A stretch of DNA of 64,000 nt. Source: Paenibacillus cellulositrophicus (GTDB taxonomy: Bacteria > Bacillota > Bacilli > Paenibacillales > Paenibacillaceae). The position numbers and the translations under genes were made by a program. Location of the stretch: the NCBI RefSeq assembly GCF_009363095.1, contig NZ_CP045296.1, forward strand, positions 62,001-126,000. Reading direction: 5' to 3'. The notes beneath the pieces are model-generated. The model was given only the letters and a program-made list of their open reading frames with translations, was not told the origin of the DNA and did no database searches. The number at the start of each line of letters is the position of its first letter. Positions within the stretch are counted from its first letter, which is position 1. Positions 26,106 through 35,315 of the stretch are shown here, one piece after another.

Positions 26106-27383
26106 GTGAAAAAAGTAAAAGTCGCCTTGATCGGAGCGGGCCTGCGCGGCATCAATTACCTGGAATATGCGCTGTCGCATCCGCATGAGCTTGAGGTAGT
26201 TGCCGTGGCGGAGCCGGTCAAGGAACGGAGGGAAAGCTTTCAAGCGAGGCACGGGCTGCAGGATTCGATGTGCTTTGAGCATTGGGACGATCTGTTCCAA
26301 GCTCCGAAGCTGGCCGACGCCGTGCTGATCTGTACCCAGGATCAACAGCATTTCGAGCCGACCATGCAGGCGCTGCAGGCGGGCTATCACGTGCTGCTGG
26401 AAAAACCGATGTCACCCGATCCCGGGGAATGCATCCGGATGGGGGAGATGGCTTCGCAAGCCGGACTTGTGTTTTCCATCTGTCATGTCCTCCGGTATAC
26501 GCCGTTTTTCCAGACGCTGAAAAGCTTGCTGGCAGATGGTGCGATCGGGCGGCTGATGTCGATCCAGCATAATGAGAATGTGGGGTACTGGCATCAAGCG
26601 CACAGCTTTGTCAGAGGGAATTGGCGCCGCAAGGAGGACTCCAGTCCGATGATTCTGGCCAAGTCCTGCCATGACCTGGATATTCTGCTGTGGCTTGCCG
26701 GTGCGGACTGCGTCAAAGTATCTTCCTTCGGCACGCTCAGCCATTTTACGGCATCCGAAGCGCCTGAAGGAGCTCCGCTCCGCTGTCTGGACGGCTGTCC
26801 GGTCGCGGATGAATGCCTCTATTATGCGCCCGATCAATATTTAACCGATAATACGAACTGGCCGACTTCGGCCATCAGTGACGACATGAGCTACGAAGCC
26901 CGTTACAAAGCGCTGCAGGAAGGGCCATACGGCAGATGCGTATATCACTGCGATAACGACGTCGTCGACCATCAGGTCGTGAATCTCGAGTTTGAGGGCG
27001 GTATCACGGCTGCGTTTACGATGAGCGCATTTACAAGAGACGTCAGCCGCACGATCAAGCTGATGGGCACGACCGGGGAAATACGCGGAGCGATGGAGAA
27101 AAACGAAATCGAAATCATTCACTTCGGCAGCGGCAAAGTCGAACGGATTACGTTCGGGGACATGGGCGGCCATGTGGGCCATGGCGGCGGTGATATGAAG
27201 CTGATGAGCGATTTCCTCAAGCTGGTACGGGCGGACGCCAAGGCTCAAGGCCTTACATCTGCAGACCATTCCGTCCAGGGCCATCTGATGGCGTTCGCCG
27301 CTGAAGAGTCCAGAATTGCGGGCGAGATCATCCGTTTGAAGGAGTTCGAACAGCGTTACGCCGTCCGCGAGCCATCAGTTTAA
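26106..27383 (+). CDS. Gfo/Idh/MocA-family oxidoreductase
   Basis: NAD(P)-dependent sugar or inositol dehydrogenase of 425 residues, cytoplasmic. The Rossmann loop is VALIGAGLRGINY, followed by HVLLEKPMS and the C-terminal alpha/beta domain with GNWRRKEDSSPMILAKSCHDLDIL. A cysteine cluster (CLDGCPVADECLYYAPDQY, about residues 233-251) marks a subgroup whose cysteines may bind metal. The GTG start follows AAGGGGAAAG. In the operon it probably modifies a sugar released by the GH35 enzyme. Confidence 0.9.
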   Translation: MKKVKVALIGAGLRGINYLEYALSHPHELEVVAVAEPVKERRESFQARHGLQDSMCFEHWDDLFQAPKLADAVLICTQDQQHFEPTMQALQAGYHVLLEKPMSPDPGECIRMGEMASQAGLVFSICHVLRYTPFFQTLKSLLADGAIGRLMSIQHNENVGYWHQAHSFVRGNWRRKEDSSPMILAKSCHDLDILLWLAGADCVKVSSFGTLSHFTASEAPEGAPLRCLDGCPVADECLYYAPDQYLTDNTNWPTSAISDDMSYEARYKALQEGPYGRCVYHCDNDVVDHQVVNLEFEGGITAAFTMSAFTRDVSRTIKLMGTTGEIRGAMEKNEIEIIHFGSGKVERITFGDMGGHVGHGGGDMKLMSDFLKLVRADAKAQGLTSADHSVQGHLMAFAAEESRIAGEIIRLKEFEQRYAVREPSV

Positions 27384-27418
27384 TACGATACCTTCAACCT
27401 AATCCACAGGAGGAACTT

Positions 27419-29167
27419 ATGTCTACGTTTCGATATTCGGGATCTGCTTTTTGTATGAATGATGAGCCGGTTCAAATTTTGTCGGGAGCGATTCACTACT
27501 TCCGTGTCGTACCGGAGTATTGGGAGGACCGGCTCATCAAACTGAAAGCCTGCGGTTTGAACACCGTGGAAACGTATGTGCCGTGGAATTTGCATGAACC
27601 GCAGAAAGGGGAATTCCAGTTTGAGGGCATCGCTGATTTGGTGAAGTTTATCGAACTGGCTGGCAGCCTCGGACTTTATGTTATCGTTCGGCCATCACCG
27701 TACATTTGCGCGGAATGGGAATTCGGGGGGCTGCCTTCCTGGCTGCTGGCGGATTCGGATATGCGCCTGCGCTGTTACCATCAGCCGTTCCTCGACCATG
27801 TCGATGATTATTATGATGTGCTCCTTCCTAAGCTGAAGCCTCTGCTCTGTACCCAGGGAGGCCCTGTGATTGCGCTGCAAATCGAAAACGAATACGGGAG
27901 TTACGGCAACGACAAGCAGTACCTGAACTATTTGAAAAATGCGATGATCAGCCGGGGGATGGACGTGCTTCTGTTTACTTCGGATGGTCCGGAAGACGCC
28001 ATGCTCCAGGGCGGGATGGTGGAAGACGTCCTGGCAACGGTCAATTTCGGCTCCCGTGCCCGGGAATCTTTCGAGAAGCTGCGGGAGTATCAGCCGGATG
28101 CGCCGGTCATGTGTATGGAATTCTGGGACGGCTGGTTTGACCACTGGCGTGAGGAGCATCATACCCGTCCGGCGGAAGACGCCGCTTTTGTTCTGGATGA
28201 AATGCTCAGCCTGGGAGCCTCCGTTAACTTTTATATGTTCCATGGGGGAACGAATTTCGGCTTCTGGAGCGGAGCCAACGGCCATACGGAAGACAGCTAT
28301 GAGCCAACAGTCACCAGCTACGATTATGATGCGCTGCTAAACGAAAACGGTGAGCCGACGGACAAATATTTTGCCGTTCGTGACATCATCGCAAAGTATA
28401 AGGCGCTTGCAGCGGACGGGCTGCCGGACCCCATCGCCAAGAAAGCATACGGTAAAGTGGCAATGACGGAGCTTGCTCCCTTGGCCGGCAATCTGGACCG
28501 GATTTCAACGGCGGTGCGCTCTCCCTATCCCGAACCGATGGAGAAGCTCGGCCAGAACTACGGTTTTATTCAGTACAGTACGTTGATCCCCGGCCCGAGG
28601 CCTAAGGAGGAGTTGTTCGTTCAGGACCTCCGCGACCGCGCTCTGGTCTATCTGAATGGGGAACTTGCCGGGACATTGGACCGCAGCGAGCCCGGTACGA
28701 AAATCGAGTTCGCGGTTCCGCAGGGCGGCGTCCAGCTTACGCTGCTCGTGGAGAATATGGGCCGGATCAATTATGGCCCGTACATGAAAGACAGGAAGGG
28801 AATCACCGAGGGCGTGCGGCACGGAAGGCAGTTTTTATCGGAATGGACGACGTACCCGCTGCCGTTAAACGACTTGTCCGGTCTCGATTTTCACGCGCTG
28901 CAGCCGCAGCAAGGCCCTGCCTTTTACCGTGGACAGCTGCAGGTTCACGAACCGGCAGACACCTTTCTGAGCTTGAACGGCTGGAACAAAGGCGTCGTAT
29001 TTATCAACGGCTTCAACCTGGGCCGGTATTGGAACTTCGGGCCGCAAAAAACGCTGTATGTACCGGGGCCGCTGCTGCGGCAGGGTGCCAACGAAATCGT
29101 CGTTTTCGAATTGTACGGTACGGAGCTGCCGGAAATTGATTTTGGTGAGCAGCCGGATTTAGGATAG
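27419..29167 (+). CDS. Beta-galactosidase, glycoside hydrolase family 35
   Basis: Exo-acting beta-galactosidase of 582 residues without a signal peptide, so it acts on imported oligosaccharides. The GH35 signature GGPVIALQIENEYGSYG holds the acid/base Glu158, and MCMEFWDGWFDHW holds nucleophile Glu234. The C-terminal half (about 390-582) has two jelly-roll modules ending in WNKGVVFINGFNLGRYWNFGPQ, as in the short bacterial GH35 enzymes. It is the last gene before a strong terminator. With the transporter it suggests uptake of galactose-containing oligomers, such as galactan side chains of pectin. Confidence 0.95.
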   Translation: MSTFRYSGSAFCMNDEPVQILSGAIHYFRVVPEYWEDRLIKLKACGLNTVETYVPWNLHEPQKGEFQFEGIADLVKFIELAGSLGLYVIVRPSPYICAEWEFGGLPSWLLADSDMRLRCYHQPFLDHVDDYYDVLLPKLKPLLCTQGGPVIALQIENEYGSYGNDKQYLNYLKNAMISRGMDVLLFTSDGPEDAMLQGGMVEDVLATVNFGSRARESFEKLREYQPDAPVMCMEFWDGWFDHWREEHHTRPAEDAAFVLDEMLSLGASVNFYMFHGGTNFGFWSGANGHTEDSYEPTVTSYDYDALLNENGEPTDKYFAVRDIIAKYKALAADGLPDPIAKKAYGKVAMTELAPLAGNLDRISTAVRSPYPEPMEKLGQNYGFIQYSTLIPGPRPKEELFVQDLRDRALVYLNGELAGTLDRSEPGTKIEFAVPQGGVQLTLLVENMGRINYGPYMKDRKGITEGVRHGRQFLSEWTTYPLPLNDLSGLDFHALQPQQGPAFYRGQLQVHEPADTFLSLNGWNKGVVFINGFNLGRYWNFGPQKTLYVPGPLLRQGANEIVVFELYGTELPEIDFGEQPDLG

Positions 29168-29198
29168 CTTCTTTATGGGGCTGGAACCAGCTCTTTGC

Positions 29199-29239
29199 AA
29201 CTCTAAGCTTGATCATTGATCAGGCTTAGAGTTTTTTTT
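29199..29239 (+). terminator. Terminator after the GH35 gene
   Basis: Long stem AACTCTAAGC...GCTTAGAGTT with TGATCA/TGATCA inside, then eight T. Confidence 0.9.
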
Positions 29240-29314
29240 CGTTGAGCCGGCCTTAATGTTGAATCCAAAGTTTAAGAGATCCCCTGATGATGTATCCACT
29301 ACCGGATCCATGAG

Positions 29315-29378
29315 GTAAAGAAAGTGAAAGGTTTGTAAAGATCGAGAAATGGATGCGCTTTCTTTCGGGCTTTATAAT
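29315..29378 (+). promoter_or_regulatory. Three-part activator element plus promoter (copy 2)
   Basis: GTAAA, GTGAAAG and GTAAA begin at 29315, 29324 and 29335, the same 9- and 11-bp steps as copy 1. They are followed by GCGCTTTCTTTCGG at the start of an 18-bp spacer and TATAAT at 29373-29378. The -35 (ATGGAT) is poor, which fits dependence on an activator. Confidence 0.7.
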
Positions 29379-29451
29379 GATATAACACGTCAAAGATTAA
29401 AGGCGATGTTGATTACAGCATCGATAAAAAATAGGCTGGCGAGGGATGCAT

Positions 29452-30201
29452 ATGGTTAAAATCATTCATCATTTTGGCAGTCCCAAATGGTTGTTTACGG
29501 CCGGATTGTTGGTCATAGGTTCTGTGATCGTTATATTCACTGCGGGGTCCGGGTTTTCCAAGACGAAGCATCACGCTGAGGTGATCGCGACGGTTAACGG
29601 TGTACCCGTTCATATCAACGAATTCCGCAGAGCCATCACTGCAAATAAAGCTGGAGTCATCAGCTATTTTCATGAAAAATATGGCGCAGAGCCGTCGCCT
29701 GCGTTTTGGACCACGTCTTACGGAGGGCAAATTCCGCTGGAGATGATCAAACAAAGAGCGCTGGAAACGAGTGTGAACATCAAAATTCAGCAAATCATTG
29801 CGAAGGAGCAGGGAGTGCTGCGGGATATCGATGAGGACAGTTTTGAACAATCCCTCGAGCGTGAAAACAAGAGAAGGCAAAAAGCGATCCGCGATCATCA
29901 GGTTGTTTTCGGACCCGCCTCCTACAGTGAGGATGCTTATTTTGAATACGTCATGACAAACGCAATCGTATCCGTCAAAAACCATCTGATGGAGCAGGAT
30001 TGGAAGCCCGATGAACAGCAGCTGAAACTGTTTTACGAGTCTCGAAAAAGCGCGGAAACGAAGGATCAGTCATTTGAAGCTGTCAAAGACCAAGTAGTCA
30101 AAGACTACATCGACTATAAATACGCGGGCTATGTCCGCGAACGCATCTCCGAAGCAAAGGTCGTCGTGAACCAGGGACCATACGATTCGTTTCAAATGTA
30201 A
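29452..30201 (+). CDS. PrsA/SurA-like membrane-anchored stub without PPIase domain
   Basis: Product of 249 residues with one N-terminal membrane segment (about 12-32), so membrane-anchored outside. The rest resembles the chaperone part of SurA/PrsA foldases (VIATVNGVPVHINEFRRAI, then QIPLEMIKQRALE), but the parvulin isomerase domain is absent. ATG 29452 sits 6 bp after GAGGG; ATG 29446 touches it. It precedes the 1070-residue secreted protein by 55 bp on one transcript. A dedicated folding helper for that protein is a reasonable inference. Confidence 0.72.
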   Translation: MVKIIHHFGSPKWLFTAGLLVIGSVIVIFTAGSGFSKTKHHAEVIATVNGVPVHINEFRRAITANKAGVISYFHEKYGAEPSPAFWTTSYGGQIPLEMIKQRALETSVNIKIQQIIAKEQGVLRDIDEDSFEQSLERENKRRQKAIRDHQVVFGPASYSEDAYFEYVMTNAIVSVKNHLMEQDWKPDEQQLKLFYESRKSAETKDQSFEAVKDQVVKDYIDYKYAGYVRERISEAKVVVNQGPYDSFQM

Positions 30202-30256
30202 CGATGTAACGCCTAATGGGCTTTACATACATGATAAAACGAAAGGATGATGCTTT

Positions 30257-33200
30257 TTGAGGAAATGGGGAGGTAAAGTGTTCTGCATGACTTTGATTGT
30301 CTCCATGTTTTGTTCTTTCTTCACCGCTTTGCCGCAGGCCGCGATGGCATCCGGAACGACTTATTACGTAGACAGTACAGGAGGGGACGACGGGAATAAC
30401 GGAACAAGCGAAGGTTCTGCCTGGAAGACATTGGACAAAGTCAATGCGACTACTTTTTCCCCGGGTGACAAGATTCTGTTTAAAGCCGGGGAAAGCTGGA
30501 ATGGCAGGCTGTGGCCCAAAGGCTCAGGCGAACAGGGAAATCCCATCATCATTGATAAGTATGGGGAAGGCAGCAAGCCGTTAATCGCCGGCGTGACGTC
30601 AGAACTGGAAGCTGTTTTTTTGAAAAATCAGCAGTATTGGGAGATCAGCAACCTGGAAGTGTCGAACAGCTCCCCACTGCCATTTGACAGAGACTGGGAA
30701 AACCCGCGCGGACAACGGCGGGGCGTCTACATCTTAAACGAAGAAGCGGGACTGCTGCACCATATTCATATTAAAAATTTAAACATTCATGATGTAGACG
30801 GTTCTTATACGACACGATCCGGCGGAATTATTGTCGACTCGGTCGGGTCAACGACGCCAAGCGCTTTTGACGACGTCCTGATTGACGGGAATACGCTGAC
30901 GGACGTGGATGCGTATGGCATTTACATCGGTTCCAACTGCATCCTGCGTAACGGAATGGGCGATTTATGGCCGTGGGTGCCGAAGCCTTATGGGCCTTGG
31001 ACGCCTTCGACTCGTGTGAAAATATCCAACAACACCGTCCTCAGAGCCGCAACGGGAGGAATTGCCTGGAACGTAACCGATGGAGCGGTTGTCGAGCGCA
31101 ATACGGTAGGGCAGGCTACATATCTGGCGACGAATGCTTCCATTTGGTGGGCCTATTCGGACAACAATTTGGTCCAATTCAACGAATCATTTGCCAGCGT
31201 CAACGGCGCTGAAGACGGTCACGGCTTCGACGTGGACGCAGGAAACATCGGTTCGCTCGTCCAGTACAACTACAGCCATGATAACGCAGGCGGATTTATG
31301 CTGTTTGTAAACGATACGTATGACACGATCAATACGGTCGTAAGGTATAACATCAGCCAGAATGACCGGAAAAGCATTTTCCGGTACAGCGGATCGATCG
31401 ATAACGTGTATAACTACAATAATACGGTGTATGTCGGCAAATCATCCGGGAACCCGGTTATGAGCGATTATTTCACCAAGGCTTCCGGCGCTCCGCGCAA
31501 CATCAAAAATTATAACAATGTCTATTACAGCTTAGGGGATAAAGGCTGGGATTTGAGGGGGCAAACGTTCGATTATAACGCGTATTACGGCGGGAACACG
31601 CTCGTTCAGGCCGATGCCCATGGGGTAACCGGCGATCCGAAATTTGCTAACCCCGGCAGCGGAGCGGAAGGGATGAATACCGTCGACGGTTATAAGCTGC
31701 TGGCCGATTCTCCTTTGATCGGTGCAGGCATTCGCATCAATGAAAACGGAGGAAGGGACTACTTCGGCAATCGGTTATACAATGAGGCTCCGGATATCGG
31801 CGCACACGAATACGAAGGCAGCGTGCCTCCAGCCGGTTCTATGCCAGATCCCATCGACGTCGTTCAGATCCGGCCAGTCAGCACGCCTGTCGATGACTTG
31901 GCTCCGCAGGCTGCCGCAAGCACGACATTTCGTTCGTCGTCTTCACAGGCGATTGAAAACATCAACGATAAGTTTTATGACACCGCTTGGTCTACTGAGG
32001 GTTCGCCTTCTTTTCCGGGATATATCACGCTTGACTTCGGCGGTCAAACCATTTCTGCCAATCAATTGAAGCTCAATACGAGATTCGGGCAGGAATCGGG
32101 GATCACGGACTTCGATCTGGAATACGACAACGGTTCAGGATGGGTGCCTATCCGGACGAATATTCATCTGTCCTGGGATTTGAATAACGGCGCCAATGAG
32201 ATCAAATCCATAGAGTTTCCGCTCACCCGTTTTTCCAAGATCCGCTTGAAGGTGCATGGAGGAAATGCGCTGTCCGGCAGGACCACGCTGAACGAACTAG
32301 AACTATATAACAATCCGGATTTATCCAAAGACATGGTCACCACGTCCTTCCCAACTGGTGCGGGCACGATCACAAACATTATCGACAACAATTTGAACTC
32401 GGCATGGGGAAGCGACGTTAACGTATCTTTTCCGGGCTATATCACGCTCGATTACGGACATGATCCGGTACCTGTCAACAAGGTCACGTTGGTTACCTTT
32501 TTCGGCATTGGTCAAGGGATTACCAAGTTTGACGTGGAGTATTACGACGGCAGCGGCTGGCTAACCGCATTGCCTGGTGCATCGGTCGAATGGAAGCTTA
32601 ACGACAGCACCAAAGAAAGCCAAACCGTCACGTTTCCGACTGTGCATGCTTATAAACTGCGGCTGAAAGTGAATGATGCGAACCGGGTATGGGGCAATAT
32701 CGCGCTGAATGAGCTTATCGTTGAGCATACCCCTGAACATGTACCTGTCACCGGTATTTCGATCGACCGACCGGAGATCGTTTTTAATGCGTCTTCCGAC
32801 CGCAGTGCAGCACTGCAGGCTGCCGTTAGTCCCAGCAACGCGACCAATAAAAAAGTCAAATGGAGTACCGATGATGATCAGGTGGTTGAGGTAGACGCTG
32901 AAGGGCGGGTGAAGGTAGTAGGGGAGGGGAAGGCTGTTATTACGGCAACGACGGAAGATGGGAATTTTCAGGCTGCGAGCCAAATAACCGTCGATTGGAC
33001 AGCCCCTGAGATCAGGCTGGGCCCTGTGACTACATCTGAATTAACGTCTGGTACGTTCCAACCTCGATTTGAAATATCGGATGCCTGGACTGGTGTCGAT
33101 AACGCGAAAACGGAAATCCTGCTGGATGGAAAAGTTCTGACGGATGTAAAAGACACGCCAATGTACGAGCTGGCTCTGGGAGCGCATACGTTCACCGTGA

Positions 33201-33469
33201 AAGCCAGCGATTTGGCGGGGAATACCAGCGCAAAGTCCGTTGACTTTGATGTGAAAACAAGCAACGCGGCTCTTGAGGAGTTGGTTCAGCGTTTCGCAGA
33301 AGCCGGCTGGATTGACAACAAAGGGATTGCGAATAGCTTGCTGAAAAAGCTGCAGAATCATAATGTAAGCAGTTTTATTCATGAAGTCAACGCTCAAAAG
33401 GGAAAACATGTATCTGCCGACGCTGCGGAGTATCTGCTTCGCGATGCGGAATCGCTTCTTCATGAATAG
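30257..33469 (+). CDS. Large secreted beta-helix protein with discoidin-like, Big_2 and FIMAH domains
   Basis: Secreted protein of 1070 residues from TTG 30257. A signal peptide ends near AMA-SG (residue about 32). Residues about 35-520 form a right-handed parallel beta-helix of the pectate-lyase/DUF1565 type (TYYVDSTGGDDGNNGT start, many Asn-rich turns). Two F5/8-type-C-like modules follow (about 549-688 and 690-826), each with FPGYITLD[FY]G. Next come a Big_2 Ig-like domain (828-914), a second Ig-like module (914-1003) and a C-terminal FIMAH helical domain (1004-1070). The likely role is binding or cleaving a plant polysaccharide at the cell surface; catalytic residues cannot be assigned by eye. 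Confidence 0.88.
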   Translation: MRKWGGKVFCMTLIVSMFCSFFTALPQAAMASGTTYYVDSTGGDDGNNGTSEGSAWKTLDKVNATTFSPGDKILFKAGESWNGRLWPKGSGEQGNPIIIDKYGEGSKPLIAGVTSELEAVFLKNQQYWEISNLEVSNSSPLPFDRDWENPRGQRRGVYILNEEAGLLHHIHIKNLNIHDVDGSYTTRSGGIIVDSVGSTTPSAFDDVLIDGNTLTDVDAYGIYIGSNCILRNGMGDLWPWVPKPYGPWTPSTRVKISNNTVLRAATGGIAWNVTDGAVVERNTVGQATYLATNASIWWAYSDNNLVQFNESFASVNGAEDGHGFDVDAGNIGSLVQYNYSHDNAGGFMLFVNDTYDTINTVVRYNISQNDRKSIFRYSGSIDNVYNYNNTVYVGKSSGNPVMSDYFTKASGAPRNIKNYNNVYYSLGDKGWDLRGQTFDYNAYYGGNTLVQADAHGVTGDPKFANPGSGAEGMNTVDGYKLLADSPLIGAGIRINENGGRDYFGNRLYNEAPDIGAHEYEGSVPPAGSMPDPIDVVQIRPVSTPVDDLAPQAAASTTFRSSSSQAIENINDKFYDTAWSTEGSPSFPGYITLDFGGQTISANQLKLNTRFGQESGITDFDLEYDNGSGWVPIRTNIHLSWDLNNGANEIKSIEFPLTRFSKIRLKVHGGNALSGRTTLNELELYNNPDLSKDMVTTSFPTGAGTITNIIDNNLNSAWGSDVNVSFPGYITLDYGHDPVPVNKVTLVTFFGIGQGITKFDVEYYDGSGWLTALPGASVEWKLNDSTKESQTVTFPTVHAYKLRLKVNDANRVWGNIALNELIVEHTPEHVPVTGISIDRPEIVFNASSDRSAALQAAVSPSNATNKKVKWSTDDDQVVEVDAEGRVKVVGEGKAVITATTEDGNFQAASQITVDWTAPEIRLGPVTTSELTSGTFQPRFEISDAWTGVDNAKTEILLDGKVLTDVKDTPMYELALGAHTFTVKASDLAGNTSAKSVDFDVKTSNAALEELVQRFAEAGWIDNKGIANSLLKKLQNHNVSSFIHEVNAQKGKHVSADAAEYLLRDAESLLHE

Positions 33470-33504
33470 AAGTCGTTATCTAACCTTTGAAGGGAGAGTT
33501 AATC

Positions 33505-34323
33505 ATGAAAAAACATTTCATCACATCGATCGTCAGCCTGCTGATCGTATCCTTGTTTTCAACGAGCGCCATGGCGGCTGGTCACGGGAATGGCAAGGAG
33601 ATTCGCACAACCGTGATGTCGTACAACGTACATCATGGCGTCGGTTTGGATGAACAGCTTAGCCTGAAACGAATTGCGGATGTGATCCGGGATTCCCGCG
33701 CGGAGATCGTTGGCCTTCAGGAAGTGGACCGGTTTTTCGGAGAGCGGAGCGACTTTCAGGACCAAGCCAAGGAATTAGCAGGCTTGCTCGGCTATCACTA
33801 CGCGTATGGTGCCAATCTGGATTTGGAACCGGCGGATGGCCAGGCGGATAACCGCCAATATGGGACCGCCATCCTGAGCAAGTATCCGATCCTCCGCTCT
33901 GACAATGTGCTGCTCAGCAGCTTCGGCGATGAGCAGCGGGGCGTTCTGCATGCGGTGATCAATTTACGGGGAGTTCATGTGGATGTGTATAATACGCATC
34001 TGGGACTCGATGCCGCAAGCCGTAAGGCGCAAGTGCAGGAAATCGTTAACCTGGCTTCCACGGTGAAGGGACCAAAGCTTCTCACGGGCGATTTTAATGC
34101 GGAACCTGACAGTTCGGAGGTTCAAGCTCTGTTAGACAGCGGTTTATTCGTCAACAGCTTTCAAGGCGTTGAGGATGCCTATACGTTTCCGGCCGACCAG
34201 CCTACCGAAACGATCGATTACATCGTAACATCGCCTCAAGTTCAGCATTGGAATCCACGAGTGATCGCTACGGAAGCTTCAGACCACCGGCCGATCGCTG
34301 TCGACGTTGTGTTCAAGCGATAA
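33505..34323 (+). CDS. Secreted endonuclease/exonuclease/phosphatase-family protein
   Basis: Secreted hydrolase of 272 residues with the EEP fold. The signal peptide ends at SAMA-AGHG (about residue 26). Metal and catalytic positions are visible: SYNVHHG, EIVGLQEVD, LTGDFNAEPDS and the final SDHRPIAVD. The family includes DNases, sphingomyelinases and phosphatases, so the substrate is open. ATG 33505 follows AGGGAGAG. It is only 35 bp behind the beta-helix gene and ends that operon at a strong terminator. Confidence 0.9.
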   Translation: MKKHFITSIVSLLIVSLFSTSAMAAGHGNGKEIRTTVMSYNVHHGVGLDEQLSLKRIADVIRDSRAEIVGLQEVDRFFGERSDFQDQAKELAGLLGYHYAYGANLDLEPADGQADNRQYGTAILSKYPILRSDNVLLSSFGDEQRGVLHAVINLRGVHVDVYNTHLGLDAASRKAQVQEIVNLASTVKGPKLLTGDFNAEPDSSEVQALLDSGLFVNSFQGVEDAYTFPADQPTETIDYIVTSPQVQHWNPRVIATEASDHRPIAVDVVFKR

Positions 34324-34356
34324 TGGCCCCGTGATATACCTGCTTATAAAAAGCGT

Positions 34357-34386
34357 GAAAACCCGCCCGAATGGGCGGGTTTTCCT
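34357..34386. terminator. Bidirectional terminator
   Basis: Perfect 12-bp stem (GAAAACCCGCCC and complement) with the 4-nt loop GAAT. It separates the endonuclease gene from the minus-strand transporter operon. Confidence 0.85.
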
Positions 34387-34476
34387 TGTCCTATTTGCAA
34401 TGCTTTTTTTGACAGAAGCCCGCAGTTTATCGGGACCGGCATATGACTTCCTTTTCCATAAGTACTGGCAAGCCTG

Positions 34477-35301
34477 TCAGCTTTTGATCGCCCCGGCAGC
34501 GATGTCGGAAATAAACTGCTTGCTGACGAACAGGAACAATATGATGAGCGGAATGACCGCGAGCAGCGTGCCCGCGATGACCATTGCATAATCGGTCACA
34601 TAAATTCCGTTCAGGGAGGAAAGCGCAACCTGCAGCGTAAATTTACGCTCGTCGTTTAAAATGATCAGCGGCCAGAGGTAATCGTTCCAGGAACCGATGA
34701 AGGTGAACGCTCCCAGAAATGACAGCGCCGGGCGAAGAATTGGAATCGCGACGTTCCAATAGAGCCGGAAGAAGCCGCAGCCGTCGATGCGGCCGGCATC
34801 CAGCAGTTCGGATGGAACGGATTCCTCCGCGTACTGGCGGATCCAGAAAATGCCGAAGGCGTTGGCCATGCCGGGAATGATCAGCGCCTTGAAGGAGCCT
34901 ACCCACCCGAACTTCGCCATGATGACGAAGGAAGGAACGAGCGAGAGCTGCGACGGCGCCATCATCGTGGCGAGCAGCAGGACGAACAGCCACTTTTTGC
35001 CGGGAAATTTGAATTTCGCAAACGTAAAGCCTGCAAGGGAATCAAAGAACAGGACCAGCAAAGTACTGCAGCCGGCCACAAACAGCGTGTTGAGAAACGC
35101 GCCGAAGAAATCGATGTTCTGAAACACCCGCGTCACATTGCTGATAAACTGCGTCCCGAACCAGAACTTGGGCGGGAAGCTGTAGATTTCCGCAGTCGTA
35201 CGCGTGGCCATAACGGCCAGCCAGTAAAAAGGAAAGATGGAAACGATGAGTCCGACGATCAATCCGAAATACAGCAGGATAGAAGACTTCCTTTTAACCA
35301 T
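34477..35301 (-). CDS. Sugar ABC transporter permease, MalG type
   Basis: Second permease of a CUT1 importer, 274 residues, six TM segments. The EAA-loop equivalent reads ELLDAGRIDGCGFFRLYWNVAIP. I start at ATG 35301 with GGGGTG 6 bp upstream; a GTG at 35310 overlaps that RBS. It is the last gene of a three-gene operon, 14 bp after the partner permease. Confidence 0.9.
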   Translation of the reverse strand: MVKRKSSILLYFGLIVGLIVSIFPFYWLAVMATRTTAEIYSFPPKFWFGTQFISNVTRVFQNIDFFGAFLNTLFVAGCSTLLVLFFDSLAGFTFAKFKFPGKKWLFVLLLATMMAPSQLSLVPSFVIMAKFGWVGSFKALIIPGMANAFGIFWIRQYAEESVPSELLDAGRIDGCGFFRLYWNVAIPILRPALSFLGAFTFIGSWNDYLWPLIILNDERKFTLQVALSSLNGIYVTDYAMVIAGTLLAVIPLIILFLFVSKQFISDIAAGAIKS

Positions 35302-35315
35302 GCGTATCACCCCGT

